A stretch of 44,036 nucleotides of DNA, from positions 1 to 44,036 of the forward strand of contig JBLHLC010000032.1 in assembly GCA_047619685.1 (NCBI GenBank), given 5' to 3'. The stretch comes from JABDJZ01 sp047619685 (lineage in GTDB: Bacteria; Bacteroidota; Rhodothermia; Rhodothermales; UBA10348). Positions 17,035 through 24,942 of the stretch are shown here, piece by piece. Each line of letters opens with the position of its first letter. Positions within the stretch are counted from its first letter, which is position 1. A program made the position numbers and the translations under genes. The notes under the pieces were generated by a model. The model was not told the origin of the DNA. It did not search any database and was given only the letters and a program-made list of their open reading frames with translations.

Positions 17035-19854
17035 TCAGCCGGAGGTAACAAGACCGGAGGGAAGCATCTCCTTGAGGTAACGCCCGGTATGGCTCTCGGG
17101 CACCGCAGCTATCTGCTCTGGCGTGCCGGTGGCGACGACGAACCCGCCACGCACCCCACCCTCGGGCCCAAGATCAACAATGTGATCGGCACACTTTATC
17201 ACGTCCAGGTTGTGCTCGATGATGATAACAGAGTGCCCGCCCAGCACGAGTTTCTCGAATGCTCGCAGAAGCTTCTGGATGTCGTCGAAGTGCAGGCCCG
17301 TTGTTGGCTCGTCGAACAAGTACAGAATCCGCTGACTGCTGCGCTTGGCAAGATGGCTTGCCAGCTTGATGCGCTGGGCCTCGCCTCCCGACAGGGTGTT
17401 GGAGGGCTGTCCGAGAGAGATGTAGCCCAGTCCGATTTCACTGAGCACCGCCAGCTTCTTGCTGAGCTGAGGCGTCTCGTGGAAAAAGCCCAAAGCATCA
17501 TCCACGGTCATTGCCAGGACCTGGTCAATGCTTCGGCCCATATAGTGTATCTCCCGGGCTTCCTGTTTGTAGCGTGTTCCCTTGCAGGCCTCGCATTCCA
17601 GGAAGAGATCCGCCAGGAATTGCATCTCAATTCTGACTTGTCCCTCGCCCTGACAGGTTTCGCAACGTCCTCCGGGGACGTTGAAGGAGAAATAACCTGG
17701 TTTCAGTCCACGTATCTGGGCCTGATGCGTCTCGGAAAAAAGCTGCCGAATCTGGTCGAAGGCCTTGATGTAGGTAATCGGGTTTGATCTGGGCGACCGG
17801 CCGATGGGTTTTTGATCCACCAGTTCGACGTGGTCAACCAGGCGATGTCCACGAATCGCGTCGTGAGCTCCGACTTTGTCGTCTCCGACTTCCAACCCCA
17901 GTTGTGCGGCCAATCCCAGATAGAGGATGTCGTGCATCAAGGTGGACTTGCCCGACCCCGAGACGCCGGTGACACAGGTCACCATTCCAAGGGGAAGCGT
18001 GACATCAATCCTCTTGAGGTTGTGCTGACGTGCATTCTCAATGGTGATGCAATCACGTTCGTCAACCTTTCTGCGAGTGGCAGGCACCGGAATGGACTTG
18101 ACACCCGACAAATATTGTCCGGTCAGAGAATTGGGGTCCGCCAGCACATGCTTCGGCTCACCGGCCGAAACGACCTGGCCGCCAAGACGGCCGGCACCCG
18201 GGCCAAGGTCTACCAACCAGTCGGCCCTCCGCATCATGGCCTCCTCGTGTTCCACCACGATGACCGTATTGCCGATGTCCCGGAGGTTTTCCAGGATTTC
18301 GATCAGTCGTCCGGAATCCCTGGGATGGAGCCCGATGGAGGGCTCGTCCAGCACATAGAGGGAACCCACCAACGCGGATCCCAACGAGGTGGCCAGATGG
18401 ATGCGCTGGCTCTCTCCCCCGGATAGCGTTTGACTCAGGCGGTCCAGCGTGAGGTAGTCCAGTCCGACATTGTCCAGGAACCGAAGCCGCTTCTTGATTT
18501 CCTCGACGATGCGTCCGCCCACTTCCTGCTGGAAAGAACCAAGCTCCAGGGAGTCAAAGAAGGTGCGCGCATCTCCGATGGAGAGCTCGCAGAGTTGGCC
18601 GATGTGGTGTCCAGCGATTTGCACGTAGCGAGCGGCATCACGCAGGCGATATCCGTGACAGGCAGGGCACTCCGTGTATCCACGAAACCGGGCGTGCAAG
18701 ATGCGATAGTGCATCTTGTAGTTCTGCTTCTCCAGTAGTTCGAAGAACCCCCGGATTCCGTCGTACTCGCCCTTACCGTCCCAGACCAACGCCTTTTCGC
18801 CATCGGTAAGCGATGCGTACGGCACGTCGATGGAAATCCTGGCATCAGCCGCGGCTCGAATCAGGTCCCTGAACCACTGACTCCATTGATCAGTCCGAAA
18901 CGGAGCGACTGCGCCCTGCCGAATGGACAATTGAGGCTTCGGGATGATCAGGTCCGGATCAAGACCCGTCACCCTTCCAAAACCCTGGCAGGTGGGGCAG
19001 GCTCCAAGTGGCGAGTTGAAGGAGAAGAGGTTGGGATTCGGCTCCTCGAACCGCAGGCCATCGCGTTCAAAGAACTCGCTGAACTCCAGGGCTTCACCGC
19101 CGCCTGCCACCTGAACGACCGCGCGCCCGCCACCTTCCCGGAACGCCATCTCTATCGAGTCCGCCATGCGGGAAAGGGCCTTCTCGTCTCCCCTTCTTAC
19201 AACAAGCCGGTCTGCCACCACCATTGCCCGCTTACGGACAATCTTGACGGACCCCGGCTCCGTCTCGTTGAGATCAACAACGCGCTCACCGGCCGCCGTG
19301 GTCACCAGAACACGAAAGAAGCCACGTCTCTTGAGCGTGTCGAGTTCGCGAGCGATGTTCACGCCCTTGCGCTCGGGAAGCCTGAATCCCAGGTAGAACC
19401 GGGCGCCGTCCTCCAGCTGTTCGGTGAGCTGGTTGGCAACGGACCGAGGGGTGTCCTTGGAAACGGCCTCCCCCGACACCGGGGAATAAGTCACGCCAAC
19501 CCGAGCAAAAAGCAGCCGCAGGTGGTCGAATATTTCGGTTTGGGTTGCAACCGTCGACCGAGGATTCCTGGAGGTGGTCTTTTGCTCGATCGCAATGGCG
19601 GGAGCGAGGCCCGTGATCACATCCACGTCCGGCTTGTCCATCCGCTCCAGGAACTGGCGTGCGTACGCGCTGAGGCTCTCGACGTATCGCCGTTGCCCCT
19701 CCGCATAGATGGTGTCGAAGGCAAGGGAAGATTTCCCGGAGCCTGACGGCCCGGTAAAGACGACCAGCTTGCCGCGGGGAATATCCAGGTCCACGCCCTT
19801 CAGGTTGTGCTGGCGGGCTCCGCGTATAACGATGTTGCGATTCTTTTTGGGCAT
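17035..19854 (-). CDS. uvrA: Excinuclease ABC subunit UvrA
   Basis: A 939-residue double ABC ATPase, normal length. Walker A of the first half is G-P-S-G-S-G-K-S (residues 35-42) and of the second half G-V-S-G-S-G-K-S; both signature motifs L-S-G-G-E-S/A-Q-R-I and Walker B/D-E-P-S/T are present. UvrA finds DNA damage and loads UvrB in nucleotide excision repair, and is recruited by Mfd. The second zinc module is intact (C-E-T-C ... C-E-A-C). In the first, only C-P-T-C (286-289) remains: the partner CxxC pair of E. coli is replaced by F-S-E-F-F-E-R-D-G, a form I associate with Bacteroidota. The gene is divergent from the BatA-like gene; a palindromic repeat lies just past its stop. Confidence 0.97.
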   Translation of the reverse strand: MPKKNRNIVIRGARQHNLKGVDLDIPRGKLVVFTGPSGSGKSSLAFDTIYAEGQRRYVESLSAYARQFLERMDKPDVDVITGLAPAIAIEQKTTSRNPRSTVATQTEIFDHLRLLFARVGVTYSPVSGEAVSKDTPRSVANQLTEQLEDGARFYLGFRLPERKGVNIARELDTLKRRGFFRVLVTTAAGERVVDLNETEPGSVKIVRKRAMVVADRLVVRRGDEKALSRMADSIEMAFREGGGRAVVQVAGGGEALEFSEFFERDGLRFEEPNPNLFSFNSPLGACPTCQGFGRVTGLDPDLIIPKPQLSIRQGAVAPFRTDQWSQWFRDLIRAAADARISIDVPYASLTDGEKALVWDGKGEYDGIRGFFELLEKQNYKMHYRILHARFRGYTECPACHGYRLRDAARYVQIAGHHIGQLCELSIGDARTFFDSLELGSFQQEVGGRIVEEIKKRLRFLDNVGLDYLTLDRLSQTLSGGESQRIHLATSLGSALVGSLYVLDEPSIGLHPRDSGRLIEILENLRDIGNTVIVVEHEEAMMRRADWLVDLGPGAGRLGGQVVSAGEPKHVLADPNSLTGQYLSGVKSIPVPATRRKVDERDCITIENARQHNLKRIDVTLPLGMVTCVTGVSGSGKSTLMHDILYLGLAAQLGLEVGDDKVGAHDAIRGHRLVDHVELVDQKPIGRSPRSNPITYIKAFDQIRQLFSETHQAQIRGLKPGYFSFNVPGGRCETCQGEGQVRIEMQFLADLFLECEACKGTRYKQEAREIHYMGRSIDQVLAMTVDDALGFFHETPQLSKKLAVLSEIGLGYISLGQPSNTLSGGEAQRIKLASHLAKRSSQRILYLFDEPTTGLHFDDIQKLLRAFEKLVLGGHSVIIIEHNLDVIKCADHIVDLGPEGGVRGGFVVATGTPEQIAAVPESHTGRYLKEMLPSGLVTSG

Positions 19855-19981
19855 TCAGTCCCGCAATGCGGATAAGGGAAGGTGTTCTTGTACGCGGCGG
19901 CGGCCAACTGGATCACGCACATGTGTGCATCAATGCAGGTAATCGGAACGGCCACGATCAGCCCACGTTGTAGCGGCCCTC
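19855..19981. promoter_or_regulatory. Divergent promoter region uvrA / BatA-like gene
   Basis: The 127-bp spacer separates two divergent start codons and must hold both promoters. The palindrome CACATGTG lies near its middle (19918-19925). No LexA-type box of the CTGT-N8-ACAG or GAAC-N4-GTTC form was found, so SOS control of uvrA is not supported. No promoter pair is convincing. Confidence 0.3.
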
Positions 19982-22069
19982 ATGACGTTTCTCAATCCGC
20001 TGATCCTATTGGGTTTGATGGTCGCGGCGGTGCCGCTCATCATCCACCTGTTCAACTTCCGGAAACCGCGGAAGGTTGACTTTTCGTCCTTGGCTTTCCT
20101 CCGGGAAGTTGAACGGTCGACTATGCGAAGGGTGCGGATCAAGCAATGGCTTCTGTTGGCTCTGCGCACGCTGGCGATCGCGGCGATGGTGTTGGCATTT
20201 GCACGTCCCACGCTTCGTGGTCGTTTGGCCGCACCATTTGCCGGAGCGGCTCCTGTGGCCGTCGCAGTGATCATCGACAACTCCCCGTCGATGCAACAGC
20301 GGAATGCGGGTGGCTCCTATTTCGATCAGGCACTCCTCTTGGCCAAGGGAATCGTTGGGGATACGGATACCCGCGACGAAGTAGTCGTAATACCGGTACA
20401 GTCGCGGCGCGCGGCCTCCTTCGGGCCCGGCGGGGAGTCTGCGCTGGACCGGATCCAGGAGGTTGAGATTACGGGAGGAGGCCGATCTCTTCTCCAGGCC
20501 CTCGCGGCCGCCGGAGACGCCATAAAGTCGGCGGCCAGCACCAACCGGGAGATCTATGTCCTGAGCGACCTTCAGCGCTCCACCCTGGTGGACTCGTCGG
20601 AGGCCAGAGTCACGGGGGACGTGCCTGTGTACGTCGTTCAGGTCGGCGAGGGTACGCCAGATAATATCGGCGTGCGAGGGGCCATCGTCCGCTCCCGCAT
20701 CATCGAAGCAGAGCAGCCCGTTCGCCTCTCGGCCCAGCTTACCAACCATGGCCTCTCAGATGCCGCTTCCTACGTCACCAGCGTGTATCTGGATGGCGAC
20801 CGCGTGGCGCAGACGTCCAGCGACCTGTCGCCCGGGACGACCAGCGTGGTGGAATTTTCGGTGTCACCTTCCTCGCGGGGATGGCTGGAAGGAATTGTAG
20901 AGACCGAGGATGACGGGTTCCCCGAGGACAACCGCGCGTATTTTGCGCTCCGGGTGCCGGAGGAGCGTTCGATTCTCCTTGTCGCCGGAGAGGACCAAGA
21001 TACCAGATTCGTTGACGCGGCGTTGCGGGCCGACCCTCGGGTCTCGCTTCGGCTTCGGACCGTGCCAGAGTCCCAGTTGCCGGCTCTGGACCTGTCGGAA
21101 TTCGATGTGGTAGTTCTGGTTGGTCCAGCAACCCTGTCGAGTGGCGAGATTGACAGGATCCGGTCGTATGTCGACGCCGGCGGAGGAGTTCTTCTCTTCC
21201 CTTCGGAGTCGGGTCGGGTTGCAGATTACAACGCACTGTTTTCAGCCGTCGGCGCCGGGCGGGTGGTATCTCTGCCGGACGGGGCACCGTCGGAATCTAT
21301 AGACACCGTTGATCGCGTTGACCTGGAGCATCCGGTGTTTGACGGCGTCCTGGACGCCTCCGCAGGCGGCCTGGAGCGGCCGGAGATCTTCCAGCGCATG
21401 GTCTATCGACCCGGTAGCGGGACCGAGTCCACGGTAATGGAACTGTCTTCGGGCAGCCCATTCCTTCAGGAGATCCGCCGGGGCCGCGGAACGCTTCTCG
21501 TGCTGGCAGTGGCCCCAACGCCCTCCTGGTCGGATCTCCCGACACGAGGCCTGTTTATCCCCTTGCTCTATCGATCCATATTCCTGCTCTCGTCGAGCGA
21601 GGGTATCGAAGGCGATTCGTTCAGTGTCGGGGACGCGGCTGAAGTACTTCTCCCCGGCGTCACGGAGTCCTTCAACGTTCAGCTCGTTTCACCGGCGGGA
21701 CTAGAAGCGTCTCCCGTGAGCCGTGCCGGCGCGGGTGGGCGTCTTATCAGTCTCGAAGGCCTGATCCCGACTCCCGGCCACTACCGCGTTTTGGTGGATG
21801 GCGCGATTTCCAGAATCATCGCCGTGAACGCCGCCGCGCAGGAATCAGATCTGGCCCTGTCCACATCCGAGGAAGCCGTTCAGTCCCTGGGGCAGCGGGC
21901 CGACGGGTTGGTTCAGGCGCTCAACCCGACACCGGGTACGTCCACAATAGAACAGATTGCCGACACGCGGAGGGGAGCCGATCTGTGGAACGTGTTCCTT
22001 GCCCTCGCGTTGCTTTTTCTGGCCGCCGAAATGGTCGTCGCCAAGGCGTGGAAGCCGGAGACTACCTGA
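19982..22069 (+). CDS. BatA-domain and von Willebrand A-like membrane protein
   Basis: A 695-residue protein. Residues 1-80 are the BatA N-terminal domain (aerotolerance regulator type) with two membrane helices and the marker F-L-N-P-L-I-L-L-G-L then H-L-F-N-F-R-K-P-R-K-V-D-F-S-S-L. A VWA-like domain follows with the metal-binding D-x-S-x-S as D99-N-S-P-S103. The middle holds a beta-rich region and a segment like a glutamine-amidotransferase-type fold (F-D-V-V-V-L-V-G-P, G-G-G-V-L-L-F-P). A last membrane helix is at about 670-690. The bulk should be periplasmic. Such proteins are common in Bacteroidota, often near MoxR ATPases, but their biochemical role is unknown. No moxR or other bat gene is adjacent. 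A small membrane protein follows after 13 nt. Confidence 0.85.
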   Translation: MTFLNPLILLGLMVAAVPLIIHLFNFRKPRKVDFSSLAFLREVERSTMRRVRIKQWLLLALRTLAIAAMVLAFARPTLRGRLAAPFAGAAPVAVAVIIDNSPSMQQRNAGGSYFDQALLLAKGIVGDTDTRDEVVVIPVQSRRAASFGPGGESALDRIQEVEITGGGRSLLQALAAAGDAIKSAASTNREIYVLSDLQRSTLVDSSEARVTGDVPVYVVQVGEGTPDNIGVRGAIVRSRIIEAEQPVRLSAQLTNHGLSDAASYVTSVYLDGDRVAQTSSDLSPGTTSVVEFSVSPSSRGWLEGIVETEDDGFPEDNRAYFALRVPEERSILLVAGEDQDTRFVDAALRADPRVSLRLRTVPESQLPALDLSEFDVVVLVGPATLSSGEIDRIRSYVDAGGGVLLFPSESGRVADYNALFSAVGAGRVVSLPDGAPSESIDTVDRVDLEHPVFDGVLDASAGGLERPEIFQRMVYRPGSGTESTVMELSSGSPFLQEIRRGRGTLLVLAVAPTPSWSDLPTRGLFIPLLYRSIFLLSSSEGIEGDSFSVGDAAEVLLPGVTESFNVQLVSPAGLEASPVSRAGAGGRLISLEGLIPTPGHYRVLVDGAISRIIAVNAAAQESDLALSTSEEAVQSLGQRADGLVQALNPTPGTSTIEQIADTRRGADLWNVFLALALLFLAAEMVVAKAWKPETT

Positions 22070-22082
22070 GGCCCAAAAGACA

Positions 22083-22658
22083 ATGGCTCTGGTCCCAATA
22101 CTCCATATCACCCTGGTCCTCTCCTTTCTGGGAGTTACGGCCATCCTGCTCGTGGCCACCCTCGTGCAGCGTTTTCGGATTCACGACGTGGTCATGAGTT
22201 GGCCCAAGTTTTCCATTGTCTCTGTTTGGCCGATTACGTTCGTGGGAGTGATAGGCCTGCTGTCGCTCTACGCCTACAACACGTCCACGACGGTGCCCGC
22301 CTGGGTTTTTGCGGGGTACGTCGGCGGTGGAGTCATGTGGTTTGTGGGCGCCGTTCTCGGTACCTGTGCCGTGGTATCCAGACACGGACTGGTTTCAGGA
22401 TTCGGCCGCAGCGAAAGTGCGGTCCCCTGGGTTCAGGTGACAGACTATTTTGAAGTACCGGTTTCCAATAGCGCGAGTACGCGGGGCCGCACGCAGTTCG
22501 TGTTTCTCTACCGGGGATCCGATGGATCTCAAGGGAGACTGGAAATTCCGGTTCCGCACGTGCTCGTGGAACGATTCCGTTTCGTCGTAAACGAGAGGCT
22601 GGACCATAAACGACCTTCGGCCTCTGAGTACGTCCCCGGACGTCGAGCAACGAGTTGA
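22083..22658 (+). CDS. Small membrane protein with C-terminal PH/YcxB-like domain (unassigned)
   Basis: I do not recognise this 191-residue protein by name. It has three membrane helices (about 5-27, 43-61 and 70-91), then a soluble part of about 100 residues with alternating strands, S-R-H-G-L-V-S-G-F-G then V-P-W-V-Q-V-T-D-Y-F-E-V, that looks like the bacterial PH domains of YcxB/YdbS-type proteins. That is a fold-level guess. The ATG at 22083 is chosen because the hydrophobic start fits and the longer frame runs into the previous gene. It lies 13 nt after the BatA-like gene and 13 nt before hflX, so the three are probably co-transcribed. The role is unknown. Confidence 0.7.
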   Translation: MALVPILHITLVLSFLGVTAILLVATLVQRFRIHDVVMSWPKFSIVSVWPITFVGVIGLLSLYAYNTSTTVPAWVFAGYVGGGVMWFVGAVLGTCAVVSRHGLVSGFGRSESAVPWVQVTDYFEVPVSNSASTRGRTQFVFLYRGSDGSQGRLEIPVPHVLVERFRFVVNERLDHKRPSASEYVPGRRATS

Positions 22659-22671
22659 TTCCACAAACCTA

Positions 22672-23982
22672 TTGAGCAATACTCCTCCTTCGCGCCGTGA
22701 GCGCGCGATTCTCGTTGGCGCGGTCACGCAGGGTGTCCAGCGTTGGGAAGTCGAAGACTCACTCAAGGAACTGGAGCTTCTCGCCGATACCGCGGGCGCG
22801 GACACAGTCGGAACCGTGATACAGCAGGTCCGCAAAATCAATGCGGCTACCTACCTGGGCTCCGGAAAGGTGGAGCAACTGCGCGAGCTCGCCGAGGAGA
22901 TGGAGGCGGATCTGGTCCTTTTTGACGATGATCTGAGTCCCAATCAGCTCCGAAACCTCGAGCAGACCATCAAATGCAAGCTGATCGATCGATCGGCGTT
23001 GATCCTGGATATCTTCGCCCGAAACGCGAGGACGGCCACCGCAAAAACCCAGGTCGAGCTGGCCCAGCTGGAATACCTCCGGACAAGGCTTACCCGTCAC
23101 TGGACCCATCTCTCGCGCCAGAAGGGCGGGATCGGGACGAAGGGTCCCGGTGAAACGCAGATCGAGACGGACAGGAGGCTCATCGGTCACCGGATCGCCA
23201 CGCTCAAGACGCGTATAGAGAGCATCGACAAGCAAAGAACGACGCAGCGAAAGGGCCGTGGCGAGTTTGCTCGAATCTCTCTGGTCGGGTACACCAACGC
23301 CGGCAAATCCACGCTGATGAATGCGCTGGCGGACTCAACTGTACTCGTTCAGAACAAGCTTTTTGCCACGCTGGACTCGACGACGCGCCTGGTAAGGTTC
23401 ACCAGCAACAAAGAGCTGCTTCTCTCCGACACCGTTGGTTTTATCCGGAAGCTCCCGCACAAGCTCATAGAGAGCTTCAAAAGCACGCTGGACGAAGTGC
23501 GCGAAAGCGATGCGCTTCTCCACGTCGTGGACTGCTCCCATCCCCGGTTTGAAGACCAGATCAACGTCGTCCAGGAGACTCTCAAGGAGATTGGCGCAGC
23601 AGACAAGCCGACCCTGATGGTCTTCAACAAGGTAGACGTGGCCGGGACCACAGAAATCCTGCCACGGCTTCGGAGCGAGAACCCGGAGGCCCAGTTTGTC
23701 TCAGCGGCCAGAGGGATAGGGCTTGGTGCGCTACGGGAGGCGGTCGTTGCGCTCGTCGAGTCGGACTACCTGGAGACGGAGGTTCTGATTCCAGTGAGCG
23801 AGGCAGCCACCATCGCACATGTTCGCAGAATCGCGGACGTGGTGGGAGAGGACTACCTCTCGGAGGCCCCCAATCACTTGATTCCCATCGCTCGCCTGCG
23901 AATACGAGTGGCGCGAAAGAACCGGCGTGGCCTGGAGCGCATTCTTGAACAAGGGTCTGTTGTCCAGGTTAAAACCGAATAG
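22672..23982 (+). CDS. hflX: GTPase HflX
   Basis: A 436-residue ribosome-associated GTPase. The N-terminal HflX domain shows Y-L-G-S-G-K-V-E-Q-L and the linker G-P-G-E-T-Q-I-E-T-D-R-R. The G domain has G1 G-Y-T-N-A-G-K-S-T, G3 D-T-V-G-F-I and G4 N-K-V-D. HflX splits stalled or hibernating 70S ribosomes, especially in heat or stress. The C-terminal extension is of normal size. The start appears to be TTG at 22672 (S-N-T-P-P follows), 13 nt after the previous stop, with no Shine-Dalgarno; no ATG in the first 90 residues fits better. Probably the last gene of the three-gene unit. Confidence 0.95.
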   Translation: MSNTPPSRRERAILVGAVTQGVQRWEVEDSLKELELLADTAGADTVGTVIQQVRKINAATYLGSGKVEQLRELAEEMEADLVLFDDDLSPNQLRNLEQTIKCKLIDRSALILDIFARNARTATAKTQVELAQLEYLRTRLTRHWTHLSRQKGGIGTKGPGETQIETDRRLIGHRIATLKTRIESIDKQRTTQRKGRGEFARISLVGYTNAGKSTLMNALADSTVLVQNKLFATLDSTTRLVRFTSNKELLLSDTVGFIRKLPHKLIESFKSTLDEVRESDALLHVVDCSHPRFEDQINVVQETLKEIGAADKPTLMVFNKVDVAGTTEILPRLRSENPEAQFVSAARGIGLGALREAVVALVESDYLETEVLIPVSEAATIAHVRRIADVVGEDYLSEAPNHLIPIARLRIRVARKNRRGLERILEQGSVVQVKTE

Positions 23983-24154
23983 CCTCCGGGGAAATCAAAA
24001 TGGGCTGCGGTGGAGAGTTATTGTACTATCTTGCGGCCCCGACCGACCAGTTATTGCTACACCGCTGCTTGCTGTTCAGCCCTTTTGGGATCCAGATCAG
24101 CAACGGCACGGCCCTTGAGCTAACGAAATCGAAACTGTCGCCGATTCTTTCCCT
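23983..24154. other. Spacer between hflX and the CBS-domain gene
   Basis: 172 bp without a gene. TTATTG occurs twice in its first half, but no spaced promoter partner and no DnaA box (TTATNCACA) is seen. It probably holds the promoter of the CBS gene. Confidence 0.3.
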
Positions 24155-24817
24155 ATGACCGTCGATCACCTCATAAGTGACGCAACGCCGCCCCTCAGAC
24201 TGGGCGACACAGTAGAGTATGCCTTGGGCCTGCTCATGGAACTGAGAGTTCGGCACCTCCCTGTGGTGGGAGAAGAAAAGGCCGTCCTTGGCATTCTGTC
24301 AGAGGATAGGCTCCTGGATGCGGGCCGCCCTGAAGATCTTGTCGATGGTCTATTGGCCGGCGAACCGGTTACGGCGCACATGAATGACCACGTGTTTGAA
24401 GTCGCGAGGCTCATGATGGAGCACGATCTCACCACGGTTCCGGTTATCAAGGATGGTCGTTATGGCGGCCTGGTGCGTCGGCACGATCTGTTCGAGTGGT
24501 TTGCCCGCTCCCTGTCTACGCACTCCCCCGGGGCGATTCTGGCGCTGGAGATCCCCCCCAGGGACTACTCCCTTTCGCGCGTGATCCACGCCATCGAGCA
24601 GACCGATGTACGGGTACTCTCCGTGGGCACGGAGCAGTCGGACGCCAACGATGGAACGGTCCGCGTAACCATCAAGATTAACGTCACAGAGGCTTCCCGG
24701 GCGCGCGCCATGTTGGAGCGTGAGGGCTACCAGGTAGTGGCAGCCTTCGGAGAAGAAGAGGACCAGCAGGACCTGGACGATCGGGTGCAGGCGTTCATGC
24801 GCTACCTGGAAGTCTAG
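24155..24817 (+). CDS. CBS-domain pair protein with ACT-like C-terminus
   Basis: A 220-residue soluble protein. The first CBS motif covers about residues 8-60 (P-P-L-R-L-G-D-T ... V-R-H-L-P-V-V) and the second about 70-118 (M-N-D-H-V-F-E-V-A-R-L-M ... L-T-T-V-P-V-I). Residues 130-195 look like an ACT-type regulatory fold. CBS pairs bind adenosine nucleotides such as AMP, ATP or c-di-AMP; ACT folds usually bind amino acids. This arrangement is common in Bacteroidota, where its partner is not known to me. It stands alone, 172 bp after hflX and 125 bp before gyrB. No ribosome site is visible at the ATG. Confidence 0.8.
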   Translation: MTVDHLISDATPPLRLGDTVEYALGLLMELRVRHLPVVGEEKAVLGILSEDRLLDAGRPEDLVDGLLAGEPVTAHMNDHVFEVARLMMEHDLTTVPVIKDGRYGGLVRRHDLFEWFARSLSTHSPGAILALEIPPRDYSLSRVIHAIEQTDVRVLSVGTEQSDANDGTVRVTIKINVTEASRARAMLEREGYQVVAAFGEEEDQQDLDDRVQAFMRYLEV

Positions 24818-24942
24818 GACCCCGAAAATAGAACAGCGGTCGAGTCTGGGCGTACAAACTCCAATTGAACCCAGGTGAAGTGTGCGGCGTGTTGCCGAAA
24901 ACATGAGCCGCCTTGGGACAGCTCCTCTCAAACCGGCAGTCC
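24818..24942. other. Spacer upstream of gyrB
   Basis: 125 bp that should hold the gyrB promoter if gyrB is not read from the CBS gene. I find no convincing promoter pair, no Shine-Dalgarno and no DnaA boxes. Confidence 0.3.

Noticed and set aside
16848..17051. A 67-codon minus-strand open frame over the palindromic repeat
   Set aside because: It only reads through the repeat and into the uvrA end; it has no start signal or protein motif.
18886..19746. A 286-codon plus-strand open frame inside uvrA
   Set aside because: It is antisense to conserved UvrA domains and has no recognisable product.
19855..19981. An SOS (LexA) box in front of uvrA
   Set aside because: The only palindrome, CACATGTG, does not match any LexA box form I know.
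23983..24154. A replication origin between hflX and the CBS gene
   Set aside because: TTATTG-like words occur, but no DnaA box matching TTATNCACA and no AT-rich unwinding region is present.
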